Of a stretch of 64,000 bases of DNA, positions 51,523 to 61,800 are shown piece after piece. Every line of letters starts with the position of its first letter. Position 1 is the stretch's first letter. The stretch lies in NCBI RefSeq assembly GCF_026339995.1, contig NZ_JAPEPT010000002.1, forward strand, positions 1,121,501-1,185,500, given 5' to 3'. Under the pieces are notes generated by a model. It had not been told where the DNA came from. It saw only the letters and a program-made list of their open reading frames with translations, and did not search any database. The position numbers and the translations under genes are program-made. The DNA comes from Streptomyces sp. NBC_01481 (GTDB lineage Bacteria; Actinomycetota; Actinomycetes; Streptomycetales; Streptomycetaceae).

Positions 51523-52431
51523 TCAGCATGCCGTGGGCCAGGCGTCCTCGTGACGGGTGATCGGGTCGGCCCCGACGCCGGCCTTGGGTGGGCAGTCGCG
51601 GCAGCGGCCCGGCTCGGTGGCGCGGAAGGCGCGTTCGCAGCCGCCGTCGCAGGTCTGCCAGGGCAGTACGGAGGGTGCGGCGGCCTGAGCCGGGAGGGGC
51701 GGGGGCAGTTCGCGGAGCCGGTAGGCCAGGATGCAGGCCGGGCGCGCTCGCAGCGGGGCAGGGAGGCGGGCGGTGAGGTGACCGGTGATCTCCTCGGGGC
51801 TGACGCCTTGCGCGAGCCACTGGGTGACCGCAGGGGCGAGCCGGCCGACCTCTCGGCGGGAGAGGAGCAGCCGACGGTCGACGATGCGCAGCGAGGCCAG
51901 GATCACGACGGCCCGGGGATCCGGTTCCGTGGCGGCGGGAGGCGGCGAGGGCTCCGGACCGGGCTTCGTGTCCGGCTCGATGTCCGCCTCGGGCTGTGGC
52001 TCGGTTTCGGGCTTCCGCGGAGACGGCCCGGACCTGCGAGGACGCGGTGGCGATGGCGGCACCGGAGGCTCGGGCTGATCGCCAACCGGCACGTCGTAGA
52101 AGAACGTCCGGGTACGGAGCACGCCGCCGGGACCCCGCTCACGCCGTCGCTCCAGATAGCCGTCCGCCTCCAGTTCCCGCAGGGCCCGGGAGATGAGGAT
52201 TTCGCCCTCGGTGAAGTGCTCGCACAGTGCGTCGATGCGTACGGGTGCGCCGTCCGGCAGCGAGAGGATGTAGGCCGCGACACCGACTGTGACCGCGCTT
52301 CCGCGGCGCTGCGCAAGGGCGTTGGCGATCACGGTGAAGTCGGCGGTGAGCCGGGTTCGGACGTGGATCACACCGGAGGTCGGTGCTCCGGCGGGGGCGC
52401 GCAGGGGCGCGTTAGACTGCCGTTCAGCCAT
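51523..52431 (-). CDS. Winged-HTH regulator-like protein with Pro-rich middle and C-terminal zinc-like motif
   Basis: A 302-residue protein. Residues ~25-115 are a winged HTH (LALAQRRGSAVTVGVAAYIL-like, EGEILISRALRELEADGYLE). A Pro/Glu/Arg-rich linker (~120-170) follows, then a helical domain (LLLSRREVGRLAPAVTQWLA, EITGHLTARLPAPLRARPAC) and CDGGCERAF with CRDCPPK, a possible zinc site. This architecture is common in Streptomyces and has no known function. It is convergent with the bacteriocin operon (15-base gap). Confidence 0.78.
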   Translation of the reverse strand: MAERQSNAPLRAPAGAPTSGVIHVRTRLTADFTVIANALAQRRGSAVTVGVAAYILSLPDGAPVRIDALCEHFTEGEILISRALRELEADGYLERRRERGPGGVLRTRTFFYDVPVGDQPEPPVPPSPPRPRRSGPSPRKPETEPQPEADIEPDTKPGPEPSPPPAATEPDPRAVVILASLRIVDRRLLLSRREVGRLAPAVTQWLAQGVSPEEITGHLTARLPAPLRARPACILAYRLRELPPPLPAQAAAPSVLPWQTCDGGCERAFRATEPGRCRDCPPKAGVGADPITRHEDAWPTAC

Positions 52432-52706
52432 CGGGAAGCGTGCTTCTTCCTGATCGGTGAGGCCCTCGATCAGGATTGCCGTCCTGGCCGGGGGCCGTCA
52501 TATGTCTGGGGTTGTTGCGGCGAACGTAACCGCCAACTTCCTGCCCCCGCAAGCCAGTCACCCTTCCGGGTGACGAGCGGGAGGGGAGGGAGGGCAGGTG
52601 GTTCTTTACCCCAGGTTCTTTGGGGGAGTTCGTGGCTCGCCGGACCCTGGCGCGCGAGGTTTCGGCGGCTCAGGGAGGCCGCAGCGGGAGCCGGTTCCCG
52701 GCCGGC

Positions 52707-52922
52707 TCAGTGCCGGTCGGCGGTCTTCAACCGGTCTATGAACGAGGCCCAGCAGGCTGCCGAGAGGACCAGCGCCGGACCGTGCGGGGCCTTGCTGTCA
52801 CGGACGGGCACGACGCCGGGGAATCCGTCCGCCACCTCGACGCAGTTTCCCCCCTCCTGATTGCTGTAGCTGCTGCTGCGCCACGCGGCGCCGTTCAGAT
52901 CGGGACGGGACATTTGCTGCAC
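52707..52922 (-). CDS. DUF397 small protein
   Basis: A 71-residue DUF397 protein: WRSSSYSNQEGGNCVEVADG, VPVRDSKAPHGPALVLSAAC, WASFIDRLK. Such proteins accompany WhiJ/AbaA-type HTH regulators that affect development and antibiotic production in Streptomyces. GTG 52922 has GGAGG upstream; an ATG at 52913 is an alternative. Its first 125 bases lie inside the end of the upstream HTH gene in another frame. Confidence 0.9.
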   Translation of the reverse strand: MQQMSRPDLNGAAWRSSSYSNQEGGNCVEVADGFPGVVPVRDSKAPHGPALVLSAACWASFIDRLKTADRH

Positions 52923-53742
52923 GGTAGTTGCCCTCCATCACGGACCGGATCATGTCGAGCGACATGAGCGGGGGCAGCGCGGCCGCCCGCAGCCGATCGT
53001 AAGTCAGGGTGAATCCGTTGACCTCGGGCGGATCCTCGACAAGCTGGCCGTAATGTGCGCCCTCCGTGTAGGCCACCCTGGTGCCGTCGGGCAGGGACAG
53101 CACGGTCAAGGAGCCGCCGAGCGCGTCGTGCGCGCCCTGGTCGAACGGCAGCACCTGCACGATGATGTGACGCTCCTCGGCCGCGTCCAGCAGCCGCGCC
53201 AACTGCCTGCGCATCACGCCTGGTCCGCCGACCGGACGATGGATCACCGACTCGTCGAGCACCACCCAGAGTTCCGGGCGATCGGGAGCGTGCAGCCGTT
53301 CCTGCCGGGCGAGCCGCGCGGTCACGCGTTCTTCCAACTGCTGCTCGCCGGTGAGCGAGCGGCCGACGCTGAGCAGGGCGCGTGCGTACTCCTCCGTCTG
53401 CAAGAGGCCAGGCACCACATGCGCCGCGAACTCGCCGATGGCCACGGCTCGCGCCGAGTGCGCCATGAACGCCCGTGACCAGTCGGGGAATGCCTCCCGG
53501 TAGACGTAGGGCCACAGGTCGACCAGCAGGTTGTCCGCCCCGAGGGCCGCGTCGAGCGCGCGAGCCAGCTCCAGTGTCGGTTTCGCGCCGGACGAGCGCT
53601 CGATCTGGGTGATCCGGGTGCTCACCACATGCGTTCTGGCGCCCAGTTCGGCCTGGGTCAGCCCGGCGGCCGTACGGAGTCTGCGGACACGTGAGCCGAA
53701 GAGTGCGGCCATCGACTCCTCGGGCTGAATTCCTTTGGCCAT
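52798..53742 (-). CDS. WhiJ-like HTH regulator (XRE HTH plus DUF5753)
   Basis: A 314-residue regulator. Residues ~15-70 are an XRE helix-turn-helix (RVRRLRTAAGLTQAELGART, VSTRITQIERSSGAKPTLE). The rest is DUF5753 (VVPGLLQTEEYARALLSVGR, VLDESVIHRPVGG, IIVQVLPFDQGAHDALGGS). The usual end is near SVMEGNYR; here the frame runs on ~35 Arg-rich residues into the DUF397 gene. Together with DUF397 and the divergent ATPase it makes a WhiJ-like triad. Confidence 0.9.
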   Translation of the reverse strand: MAKGIQPEESMAALFGSRVRRLRTAAGLTQAELGARTHVVSTRITQIERSSGAKPTLELARALDAALGADNLLVDLWPYVYREAFPDWSRAFMAHSARAVAIGEFAAHVVPGLLQTEEYARALLSVGRSLTGEQQLEERVTARLARQERLHAPDRPELWVVLDESVIHRPVGGPGVMRRQLARLLDAAEERHIIVQVLPFDQGAHDALGGSLTVLSLPDGTRVAYTEGAHYGQLVEDPPEVNGFTLTYDRLRAAALPPLMSLDMIRSVMEGNYRAANVPSRSERRRVAQQQLQQSGGGKLRRGGGRIPRRRARP

Positions 53743-53899
53743 GGGCTCACTTCCGTTCCTTACCGCTTGCGATGTAAGGCGTCGTCACCTTCCGAGCGTA
53801 GGCGCGGCGGACGATTCTTGAGCACGGAATGTTACGACCCGTACACGCTGTGGGCACTGTGGGTCGTGTGAAGGATCGACGGACTGGGATGGACGGCAC

Positions 53900-54412
53900 G
53901 TGCTGAAGACCATGGCCATGTCGGGCGACGGCCCGGAGCGCGAGACGGAATCGACCGTAGGGGTGCTCGGACAGGAGGCCCACGACGCCGGGGTCGAAGA
54001 GCGCACGTTCGCCGCGCAGTTCACCTCGTCGGCCCGGGGGGCCCAACTCGCCAGACGGCTGGCGGTGCGGCGCCTGGAGCACTGGGGGCATCCGCCCACG
54101 TCGGACCTCTCGGGCACCGTGGCCCTGCTGATCGCTGAGCTCGCCGCCAACGCGGTACGCCACGGCCGCGTCCCCGGGCGTGAGTTCCACCTCCGCCTCG
54201 AGGCGCGGCCGTGCCTGATCCGTATCGAGGTCTCGGACGCTTCCCCGGACCGGCCCCCGACCGGTCCGCCCGAGCCTTCTCCCGACGACGAGTCGGGCCG
54301 CGGCCTGCTCCTCGTGGACGTGTTGGCCAGTCGCTGGGGTGCGACGCCCCGCGTGCCCATCGGCAAGACGGTTTGGGCCGAGGTGGCGATGGCCTCGCGC
54401 CCTGAGGGCTGA
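53900..54412 (+). CDS. Anti-sigma-factor-type ATPase (RsbW/SpoIIAB-like HATPase_c)
   Basis: A 170-residue GHKL ATPase: N-box ALLIAELAANAVRHGRVPG, DASPDRPPTG near the G1 box and GRGLLLVDVLASRWG as G2. The conserved Asn and Gly residues are present. Such proteins act in partner switching or WhiJ-type modules. GTG 53900; ATG 53912 is an alternative. Divergent from the HTH gene; 157-base shared promoter region. Confidence 0.88.
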   Translation: MLKTMAMSGDGPERETESTVGVLGQEAHDAGVEERTFAAQFTSSARGAQLARRLAVRRLEHWGHPPTSDLSGTVALLIAELAANAVRHGRVPGREFHLRLEARPCLIRIEVSDASPDRPPTGPPEPSPDDESGRGLLLVDVLASRWGATPRVPIGKTVWAEVAMASRPEG

Positions 54413-54441
54413 TGCCCCGTGGGCTACCCCGGTTACCGCGG

Positions 54442-56271
54442 TTACCGCACCAGTTTTGTCTCCTTGTGCAAGCCCGCCTTGTCGACGCCCGGATGCAGGG
54501 TGACGCTCCCGTCCCGCCAGCGGACCAGGACGTCGTTGCGCGTGGTGTCGGGGCCGATGGCTCCCGCGGTCACGACGTCTGCGCGGGACCAGGGGGACTT
54601 CGACGGACGGATCTTGATCTCGCCGTGCAGGCCGGCGAAGTCCACACCCGGGTGGATGGTCGTTTCACCGTCCGCCCAGCGGACCAGCAGGTCGTCGGAC
54701 TTCCTGCCGGTGAACTGACCCGAGGTGATCTGTGTGGCGTACGGCCAGGTCTTGTTGGGCTTCGCCAGGAAGGTGCCCTTGCTCACCGCTTTGGTGTCGA
54801 CGTCCGCGTACATGCCGACGGAGCCGTTCGCCCAGACGACGACCAGGTCGTCCCGCAGCGCACCGGGGGTGTGCCGGCCGACGCTGATCAGCCTGGCGTT
54901 CTGCCAGTTCTTGTGCTTGGCCAAGGTCTTCTCGTCGTGGAAGCCCGTCCTGTCGACATGCCGATACTCGCTCAGCTCACCGTCGCTCCAGCGCACGACG
55001 AGCCCGTCGGTACCGCTGCCGGTGAACTTTCCACCGGCGATCGCGCGCGCGTTCTTCCACACGCTTCCGGGGGCGGCGAGACGGACGGTGGCGGAGAACG
55101 GACGCTGCGGATCCCCGGTGCCGCTGCCCTGGTAGAGATCCACCGAGCCGTCGGCCCAGACCGCGATCAGGTCGCCGCTTCCCTCGCCGGTGAACTCCCC
55201 CGTGGTCAGTAGCCTGGCGTTCTGCCACTGTTCCCAGCCGCCCATGGCGAAGGGCAGCGTCGGCTGGAGGTAGGGGCCGAAGTCGCTGTGACGGCCGTTG
55301 TCGGCATCGTCGTACAGCTGGAAGAAGCGGTCGGTGTACACGGGGCTGTAGGAGATGCGGTTGTACGCGGGGTGGGTGGTGGGCACGCCCGGCCCGCCGC
55401 CGTTCCAGCCGCCCACATTGCCGATGATCTCGCCGGTGCCCCTGGCACGGTCGAGGGTGGAGAAGAACGGTCCGCCGGACACGCCGTCCCACATGCCGGC
55501 GCAGTCGATCCGCATCTGGTTGTAGCCCGGCAGGGCCTGGGTCCGGCTGGTGCACTGGACGGGCCGGTCCTGCGGGTTACGCCCGACATTGGGGTACCCG
55601 ACGGTGGTGACGGCGTTCTCCGGTGTGGCGGGGCGGGCGAGGGTGCTGCCGCCGACGGCGTCCTGGAGGTTCGTGGTGCCGTTGGGCTTGACCCGGGCGA
55701 AGGCGTAGTCGAGGTCGGACTCCGGGCCCCTGCTGTTCTTCACGTACCGCTTGTCGGCGAACCATTCGTCAACGGGCCAGATGCCGTAGGGCTGTTGCTT
55801 GAGCGTCCTGGACGAGTCGTACTTCGGGACGAAGACCGCTTGGGTGTTGAGGCAGTGGCCTGCCGTCAGGATCAGGTTGCGTCCCTTGCTCTGCACCGTG
55901 CTGGCGGAGCAGTAGTGCGCCCGCATGTCGGAGCCGACGGTGAAGAGCATGCCGACGGAGGGGATGCCCGCGAACTGCTGCCCCACGTCCGCTCTGGCGC
56001 GTGGCGACGCACTGCGCCCCGGCAGGCCGACGCCGGGCAGGGCGGCGCCGGGTCGGCCGGAAGGATCGGTGGCGGACGCGATGCGCTCCGGCGTCCAGAA
56101 CCGCAGCGCTTCGGCCACCGACCAGGCGCCGTCGCTCGGCTGCCCGGGCGCTGGGCTCGTGGGTACGGGCGATGGCCGGTCGGCCGCCAGCGAGACGGTG
56201 CTCGTGGCAACGGTGGCCAGAGCGCAGCACGCCAGGGAGACGGTGAGGCGGGCCACGAGAGCTTTACGCAA
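54442..56271 (-). CDS. Secreted trypsin-like serine protease with C-terminal VCBS/FG-GAP-type repeats
   Basis: A 609-residue exported protease. From TTG 56271 (GGAG eight bases upstream) a clean signal peptide follows (VSLACCALATVATSTVSLA). The triad is intact: NLILTAGHC (His ~139), SDLDYAFARV (Asp ~188), WDGVSGGPFF (Ser ~265), like glutamyl endopeptidase-type S1 enzymes. The C-terminal ~270 residues are five VCBS-type repeats, each with DDLLVRWADG- or GLVVRWSDGE-like strands. A GTG at 56367 would add an unlikely Pro/His-rich N-terminus. Paralogue of the next gene. Confidence 0.85.
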   Translation of the reverse strand: MRKALVARLTVSLACCALATVATSTVSLAADRPSPVPTSPAPGQPSDGAWSVAEALRFWTPERIASATDPSGRPGAALPGVGLPGRSASPRARADVGQQFAGIPSVGMLFTVGSDMRAHYCSASTVQSKGRNLILTAGHCLNTQAVFVPKYDSSRTLKQQPYGIWPVDEWFADKRYVKNSRGPESDLDYAFARVKPNGTTNLQDAVGGSTLARPATPENAVTTVGYPNVGRNPQDRPVQCTSRTQALPGYNQMRIDCAGMWDGVSGGPFFSTLDRARGTGEIIGNVGGWNGGGPGVPTTHPAYNRISYSPVYTDRFFQLYDDADNGRHSDFGPYLQPTLPFAMGGWEQWQNARLLTTGEFTGEGSGDLIAVWADGSVDLYQGSGTGDPQRPFSATVRLAAPGSVWKNARAIAGGKFTGSGTDGLVVRWSDGELSEYRHVDRTGFHDEKTLAKHKNWQNARLISVGRHTPGALRDDLVVVWANGSVGMYADVDTKAVSKGTFLAKPNKTWPYATQITSGQFTGRKSDDLLVRWADGETTIHPGVDFAGLHGEIKIRPSKSPWSRADVVTAGAIGPDTTRNDVLVRWRDGSVTLHPGVDKAGLHKETKLVR

Positions 56272-56394
56272 CAGGGAACTCCGTTGGAGAGGGGGTGCCG
56301 TACGGCGGTGCGGCGGCGGGGTGGACAACGGGTGGTGTGGTGGCGGCCCGTTCCTTCTGTCGGTCACGGGCCGCCACCACTGGACGCGGGTGGC

Positions 56395-57978
56395 TCAGTC
56401 GGCGATCTGGACTTCGCTGTGCAGCCCGGCGCCGTTCACACCGGGATGCAGGGTCAACTTCCCGTCGTTCCAGCGGACAAGGACGTCGTTGGGAACCTTG
56501 TTGGCGGTGAAGGCACCAACGGTAAGTACCGTGGCATTGATCCAAGGGGACTTGACGGGGCGGATCTTGGTCTCGCCGTGGAAGCCCTTGGTGTCGACGC
56601 CGGGGTAGATGGTCGTCTCGCCGTCCTTCCAGCGGACCAGCAGATCACTGGTCTTGGCGCCCGTGAACTCGCCCGCGCTGATTTGGTCGGCGTACGTCCA
56701 CGTCTTGTCCGCCTTGGCCAGCTGGACCTCCTTGCGGACACCGTTCGTGTTCAGATCCGCATAGAGCGAGACCGTACCGTTGGCCCACACCACGAGCAGG
56801 TCGTCACGGAGGCTGCCGCCGTTGAAGCGGCCCGCGGTCACGAGCTTGGCGTTCTGCCACGCCGCCGTCTTGGCCAGCGTCTTCTCGTTGTGGAAGCCCT
56901 GCTGGTCCACGTGCGCGTACTGGGTCACCTCACCATCGACCCAGCGCACCACCAGACCGTCACTGCCACCGGCGGTGAAACTGCCACCGGAGATCGCCTT
57001 GGCGTGCTTCCACACACTGCCGGCTTTCGCCAACTCGTACTGCGCCGAGAACGGAACCTTCGCGTCATTGGCCTCGGCACCCTGGTACAGGGTCACCGAA
57101 CCATCCACCCAGCGCACGAGCAGGTCCATGTGGCGCTTGCCGTTCGCGGAGCCGCCCGTGAAGTATCCGGCGGCCAGGAGGTCGGCCTTCTTCCAGTCGG
57201 CGCGGGACAGCAGAGTGCGCAGGGCGGTCTGCCTGATCCAGTCGGCGATGTCGTCGACGCGGGTGCTCACGGCGGCCTTGCGGGTCTCTGCCCCGGACCC
57301 GAAACACCCTCCCTGCCAAGAGACGCTGTTGACCGCGGCCAGTTCGACCTTGCCGTCCGCCTCACGCAGCGCCGGGCCGCCGGTGTCACCCTTGCAGACG
57401 GCCGCGCCGGCGGACGTGGGCTCGAGGGCGACAGTCGTTCCCCCGGCCGCCTGGACCGTGAAGGCCCCGGCGTGGACCCGGTTGGGCACCCACTCGTCCT
57501 TGGTACGGCCGTAGCCGACCGCCTTCAGTTCCTCACCTTCGCGCGGGGCGACCGAACCGATCTGGACCGGCTTCACACCGGTGACCGGTGTCGCGAGGCG
57601 CGCCATGACGAGGTCCCGGTCGTCACGCGGGACGAGTTCAACGACGTCGACGACGCTTCCACCCGGGGCCGTGAGGTCGGCACGGCCGATGGTGGCGGTG
57701 GTCTTCATCCTGGGTGCGCCGGCCGCCACCTTCGGCTCCTGGGCCGGGTTGTCGGCGAAGCAGCTGGCGGCGGTGATCAGCCACTGCTGGTCGACCAGTG
57801 TGCCGGTGCAGCTGCGCTGTCCGTTGCCTATGTCGATTTTCGCGGTGAAGGCGTACTGGCTGTCCTGGGGGCTGTCTCCGACGACCGCGTTCGCGGGAGT
57901 AGCGACCAGTGCCCCGGCTGTGACCGCTGCTGCCAGAAATGCTGATACTGAGGTGACGCGTTGCCGAATGCCAGACAT
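56395..57978 (-). CDS. Secreted S1-fold pseudoprotease with VCBS-type repeats
   Basis: A 527-residue secreted protein: signal peptide (VSAFLAAAVTAGALVATPANA), a chymotrypsin-fold domain to ~265 and five VCBS-type repeats to the end (LLVRWVDGSVTLYQG, GLVVRWVDGEVTQYAH, LLVRWKDGETTIYPG). The catalytic His position reads LITAASC (Ser72) and the Ser position GDTGGP (Thr199), while Asp122 (DRDLVMARL) and the Cys pairs remain. So the fold is kept but classical proteolysis is lost. It may be a binding or decoy protein. The active paralogue is just downstream. Confidence 0.85.
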   Translation of the reverse strand: MSGIRQRVTSVSAFLAAAVTAGALVATPANAVVGDSPQDSQYAFTAKIDIGNGQRSCTGTLVDQQWLITAASCFADNPAQEPKVAAGAPRMKTTATIGRADLTAPGGSVVDVVELVPRDDRDLVMARLATPVTGVKPVQIGSVAPREGEELKAVGYGRTKDEWVPNRVHAGAFTVQAAGGTTVALEPTSAGAAVCKGDTGGPALREADGKVELAAVNSVSWQGGCFGSGAETRKAAVSTRVDDIADWIRQTALRTLLSRADWKKADLLAAGYFTGGSANGKRHMDLLVRWVDGSVTLYQGAEANDAKVPFSAQYELAKAGSVWKHAKAISGGSFTAGGSDGLVVRWVDGEVTQYAHVDQQGFHNEKTLAKTAAWQNAKLVTAGRFNGGSLRDDLLVVWANGTVSLYADLNTNGVRKEVQLAKADKTWTYADQISAGEFTGAKTSDLLVRWKDGETTIYPGVDTKGFHGETKIRPVKSPWINATVLTVGAFTANKVPNDVLVRWNDGKLTLHPGVNGAGLHSEVQIAD

Positions 57979-58052
57979 GTGCTTTCCTTGCAGATCGGTC
58001 GTTGGACGAACGGGAATCGGTTCTGCGCCGAAATTTGCGCTTCGGGAGAAGG

Positions 58053-58571
58053 TCAGCCGGTTACCTTGAGTTCGACCAGTACGGCCGGGGTGGGATTCTT
58101 GATGTCCCCTTCACCGACGGGCTTGTAGTCGTCCTTCGGGACGTCGACGGCGGTGGTCTTTCCGTTGACCGTGAGGCTGGCGCGGACAGCGCGTTCCTCG
58201 GTCTGGACGGCGTGGACGTTCTTGACTTCCAGGATGAGATTGCCGGTCTTCCCGATGACGTTGAAGCAGTATCTGCCCTCGTTGTTCTGCCGGGTCCAGA
58301 TCTGAATCTGGTTCGTGGCGCCGCAGTCCGCGAGCAGGATATGGCCGTCGCCCTTGCGCAGGACAATGCCCTTCTCTGCAAGGATTTTGTCTGCGCCCGG
58401 GTACGCGAAGTCCTCGATGGCGTACGGCGGACTGGCGTCGTCACCCATTCCGGCAGCGGCCACCCTGGTCTGAGGGGCGGCGGAGGCGACGGCGAGAGCG
58501 GCTCCTCCCACAAGGGCAGTGACAGCGCCGACGACACCGGCGAGCAGTATTCCGCGCGCGCGAAATATCAC
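58053..58571 (-). CDS. Secreted protein, unknown
   Basis: A 172-residue exported protein with a signal peptide (ILLAGVVGAVTALVGGAALA) and a ~130-residue beta-rich domain with a Cys pair (ILLADCGA, NNEGRYCFNV). Similar secreted proteins occur in Streptomyces; I know no function. GTG 58571 has AGGAAG upstream. Confidence 0.75.
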   Translation of the reverse strand: MIFRARGILLAGVVGAVTALVGGAALAVASAAPQTRVAAAGMGDDASPPYAIEDFAYPGADKILAEKGIVLRKGDGHILLADCGATNQIQIWTRQNNEGRYCFNVIGKTGNLILEVKNVHAVQTEERAVRASLTVNGKTTAVDVPKDDYKPVGEGDIKNPTPAVLVELKVTG

Positions 58572-58869
58572 CTGAGGTTTCCTTCCAGATGGTGCGCGGC
58601 GTGTGGAGCTGCCGCGCGAGAAGACCCGTTCCCCCGGGCCTCCACGAAAAGTACCACTCTCCTATTCCGATCCTTCACCAGCATTCGGTCATAACGAATC
58701 GATAACGACCGTGCGCTAAAGGCAACGTTTCCCTCGACATTACCGTCCGGTACGGAATTAGTCGCTCCGCTTTATTTGGTGACTCATAGTGCGTTTTTTG
58801 TGGGCTATTCTCGGCGGGACTCAATTTCAGCAACCTGCCCGACCATGCGGGTTGCTTCGCACGGGAGAA

Positions 58870-61800
58870 ATGTTGAATAAGTCAGGGGGAAGGTGGGCGC
58901 GTGCGGCATCGATACTGTGTGTCAGCGGCGCCCTGGTGCTCTCACTTACCGCAACGCTGCTGGGGTCATCCCCGGCTGCGGCGGATGAGGGCGAAGACCA
59001 GATGGTGTTCGGTTCGATTCCGCGCACCGACCGCGGCCGGGCGGTGGAACTGTGGCGGGCCGGGGGGCCAGGAGTGAAAGCCGCGGCGGAGGTCGCGCTG
59101 ATGGGCACAGACGACGATGTGCGCCAATTCCTGAACAAGGAGAGGGCCATCGTCCAACTGCACGACGAGCAGGTGGCGTTTTCGCAGATGATCTCCGTCA
59201 GCGGCCCGGGCGTGCGGGAAGCCGCCCTGACCGCGCTGCGCGGTGACACGACAACTCTTCAGGCATTTCTGAAGGACGGCTGGCAGACTCCGCTTGAGCA
59301 GGACGACCGGGTACGCGTCTCACAGATCGTCAGCGCGAACGACAGTCCTGGTGTCGAGGCGGCGGCTCGGGCGGCTCTCGCCGGCGGCTCACAGAAGGTG
59401 CGCGATTTCCTTGAGAACGGTCAGTACATAGCGCAGGAAGCCGACGACCGCGTTGCGCTGTCGCAAATCGTGAGCACGGGTGGGCCCGCGGTCAAGGCGG
59501 CGGCCAAGGTCGCGGTCGCGGGCTCCATCGAGGACGTGCGCGAGTTCCTGGCCGTGGGACAGTACGTGGCCCAGGCCCGGGACCGCGAGCGTGCGAGCAT
59601 CAGCCAACTGGTGAAGCAGGCCCAGGTCGCCGGCAAGGCGGCGGAGATCCAGACGCGGGAGGCGAAGGAGGCCTCTGCGCGCGCTGTGGAGGCGTCGAAT
59701 CTCGCGAAGGAAGCCGCGCTTGAAGCGGCCCGGGAAACCAAGAAGGCGGGCAAGGACTCCAAGACGGCAGCGAACGCCGCGAACCGTGCCGCACGCGCCG
59801 CACGGGGAGCCGCAGCCGCAGCGCAGCAGGCCATCAGCGCCGCCCAGGCCGCTAATGCCTCCGCACGCATTGCCGCCGCCGCGGCCTCGCAGGCGGCCAG
59901 TGCGGCAGCCGGTGCGGCCGAGGCCGCCTCCCGCGCACAGGGCGCAGCCGCGGCAGCAGCGACGGACGCCGGCGAGGCGGCGAACGCACGGAAGGCAGCC
60001 GAGGGTGCCCGGGCCGCGGCCGCGGGGGCCAAGAAGGCAGCTCAGGCCGCCGACCAGGCCGGTCGCGCGGCGACCCAGGCGGGCATCGCGGCGAAGGCCG
60101 CCTCGTCCGCCGGCGCCAACGCCGACGCCGCCGCATCGTCGGCCAGTGAGGCCAGCAATCTCGCCGACGCCGCCGGTGCCCACTCCACGGAAGCCGACGC
60201 CGCAGCGGCTCAGGCACGCCGCCATGCCCGAGAGGCGACCCGGGCAGCGAACAAAGCCGAAAGCCTGGCCCAGGAGTCAGCAACCGCCGCCTACGAGGCA
60301 CGGGACGCGGCCAACAGCGCAGCCACCCATGCGGAGAATGCCGCCAAGGCCGCCGACGAGGCCGCCAAGCAGGCGGGAAAGTCCGCCGCGGCCGCCAAGG
60401 AGTCCACCGCGCACGCGGCGGAAGCCAAGAAGGCAGCCGATCTCGCGACCAACGCGGTGGCGAAGGCCCGCAAGTTCTTCGACCTCACCCGCAAGGCCGA
60501 GGTCGCAGAGCTCCTCACCCGCACCAACGGCGCGATTGAGCAGGCCAAGGACCTCAAGGCGGAGGACGACAAACGCCTCGCCGAGCAGGCTGGGCGGACC
60601 AAGCAGGCCAAGGATCTCGTGACCGAAGCCGACCGGCTTGTCACCGAGGCCGACGTTCCCGGCGCCGACGCCTCCCAAGTCGCTCAGAAGGGCCGCCGGA
60701 TCGCGGTCATCACGATGAAGACCGGTGGTTCCTGGAGCAGCACCGCTGCTCAGGTCGCCCTCGGCGGTTCGGACGAAGCGATCGTCGACTACCTTCGCAC
60801 TGGCCGGAAAGAAGCGGCGGAGCAGGACGAATACGTCCGCGTCGAACGCCTGGCGGAGGACCCCAAGTCCGCGACGATTCGTGCTGCGGCGCAAAAGGCG
60901 CTCCAAGGTGACGCCGCGCAGATCCACGCCTTCCTCGAAACCGGTGCGGACGAGGCTGCGGCGAACGACTACCGGGTTCGTGTCTCGCAGGTTGTCAGCG
61001 TTGGCCAGCGCGGGCTGAAGGAGGCGGCGGTCGCCGCTCTCAAGGAGAACGACCCCGGCAAGCTCCGTGAATTCCTGGTCAAGGGGCAGTACATCGCCCG
61101 CACCAACGACGAGCGGGTCCAGGTGTCCCAGCTGATCAGCGCCGGCGGTCCCGAACTTGTTGCGGCCGCTCGGATCGCCCTCGAAGGCACGCCGCAGACG
61201 CTGCACGAGTTCATCGCCGTCGGCCAGTACCAGGCCAAGCGCAAGGACGCCCTCGCGGCCACCCACATCGCAGACATGCAGCACCTCCTCGCCACGGGCG
61301 CGAGCGTCGCAGCCAAGGCACAGGTGAACGCCGCCATAGCCAACAAGGTCGCCGCCACTGCCCGCAAGGCATCCGCCGAAGCCAAGGACTGGGCCAAGAG
61401 CGCCGACGCCTCCGCCGGTCAGGCCAAGAAGTACGCCGCGGACGCCGACAGGTCAGCCGACGACGCCGAGTCTTCCGCCGCCCAGGCCAAGGAGTCCGCC
61501 AGAACCGCCCGCGCAGCCGAAACCGATGCCCTGAACGCCGCCGACCGTGCACAAACCTCCGCTGCCCGGGCCAGGGAATCCGCATACTGGGCGAGCACCT
61601 CCGCCAACGAGGCATGGACGTCGGCCCACGAAGCCCGTGTCTCGGCGGACAAGGCAGGCAAGGACGCGGCCGCTGCGGACAAGGCCTTCAAAGAAGCCAA
61701 AGCGATCGTTGTCGTCAAGCAAAAGCAGGAGGCAGCGGCCTGGCGTCAGCAGATGGAGGAGGAAAAGAAGAAGAAAGCCGAGGCGGACAAGCCTGCCGGC

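Noticed and set aside
53743..53899. tRNA or small RNA gene
   Set aside because: No cloverleaf or stable hairpin; it is the divergent promoter region of the WhiJ-like triad. I found no tRNA anywhere in the window.
58572..58869. Small gene in front of the toxin
   Set aside because: No supported frame in these 298 bases; GTG 58789 in frame would only add residues before the signal peptide.
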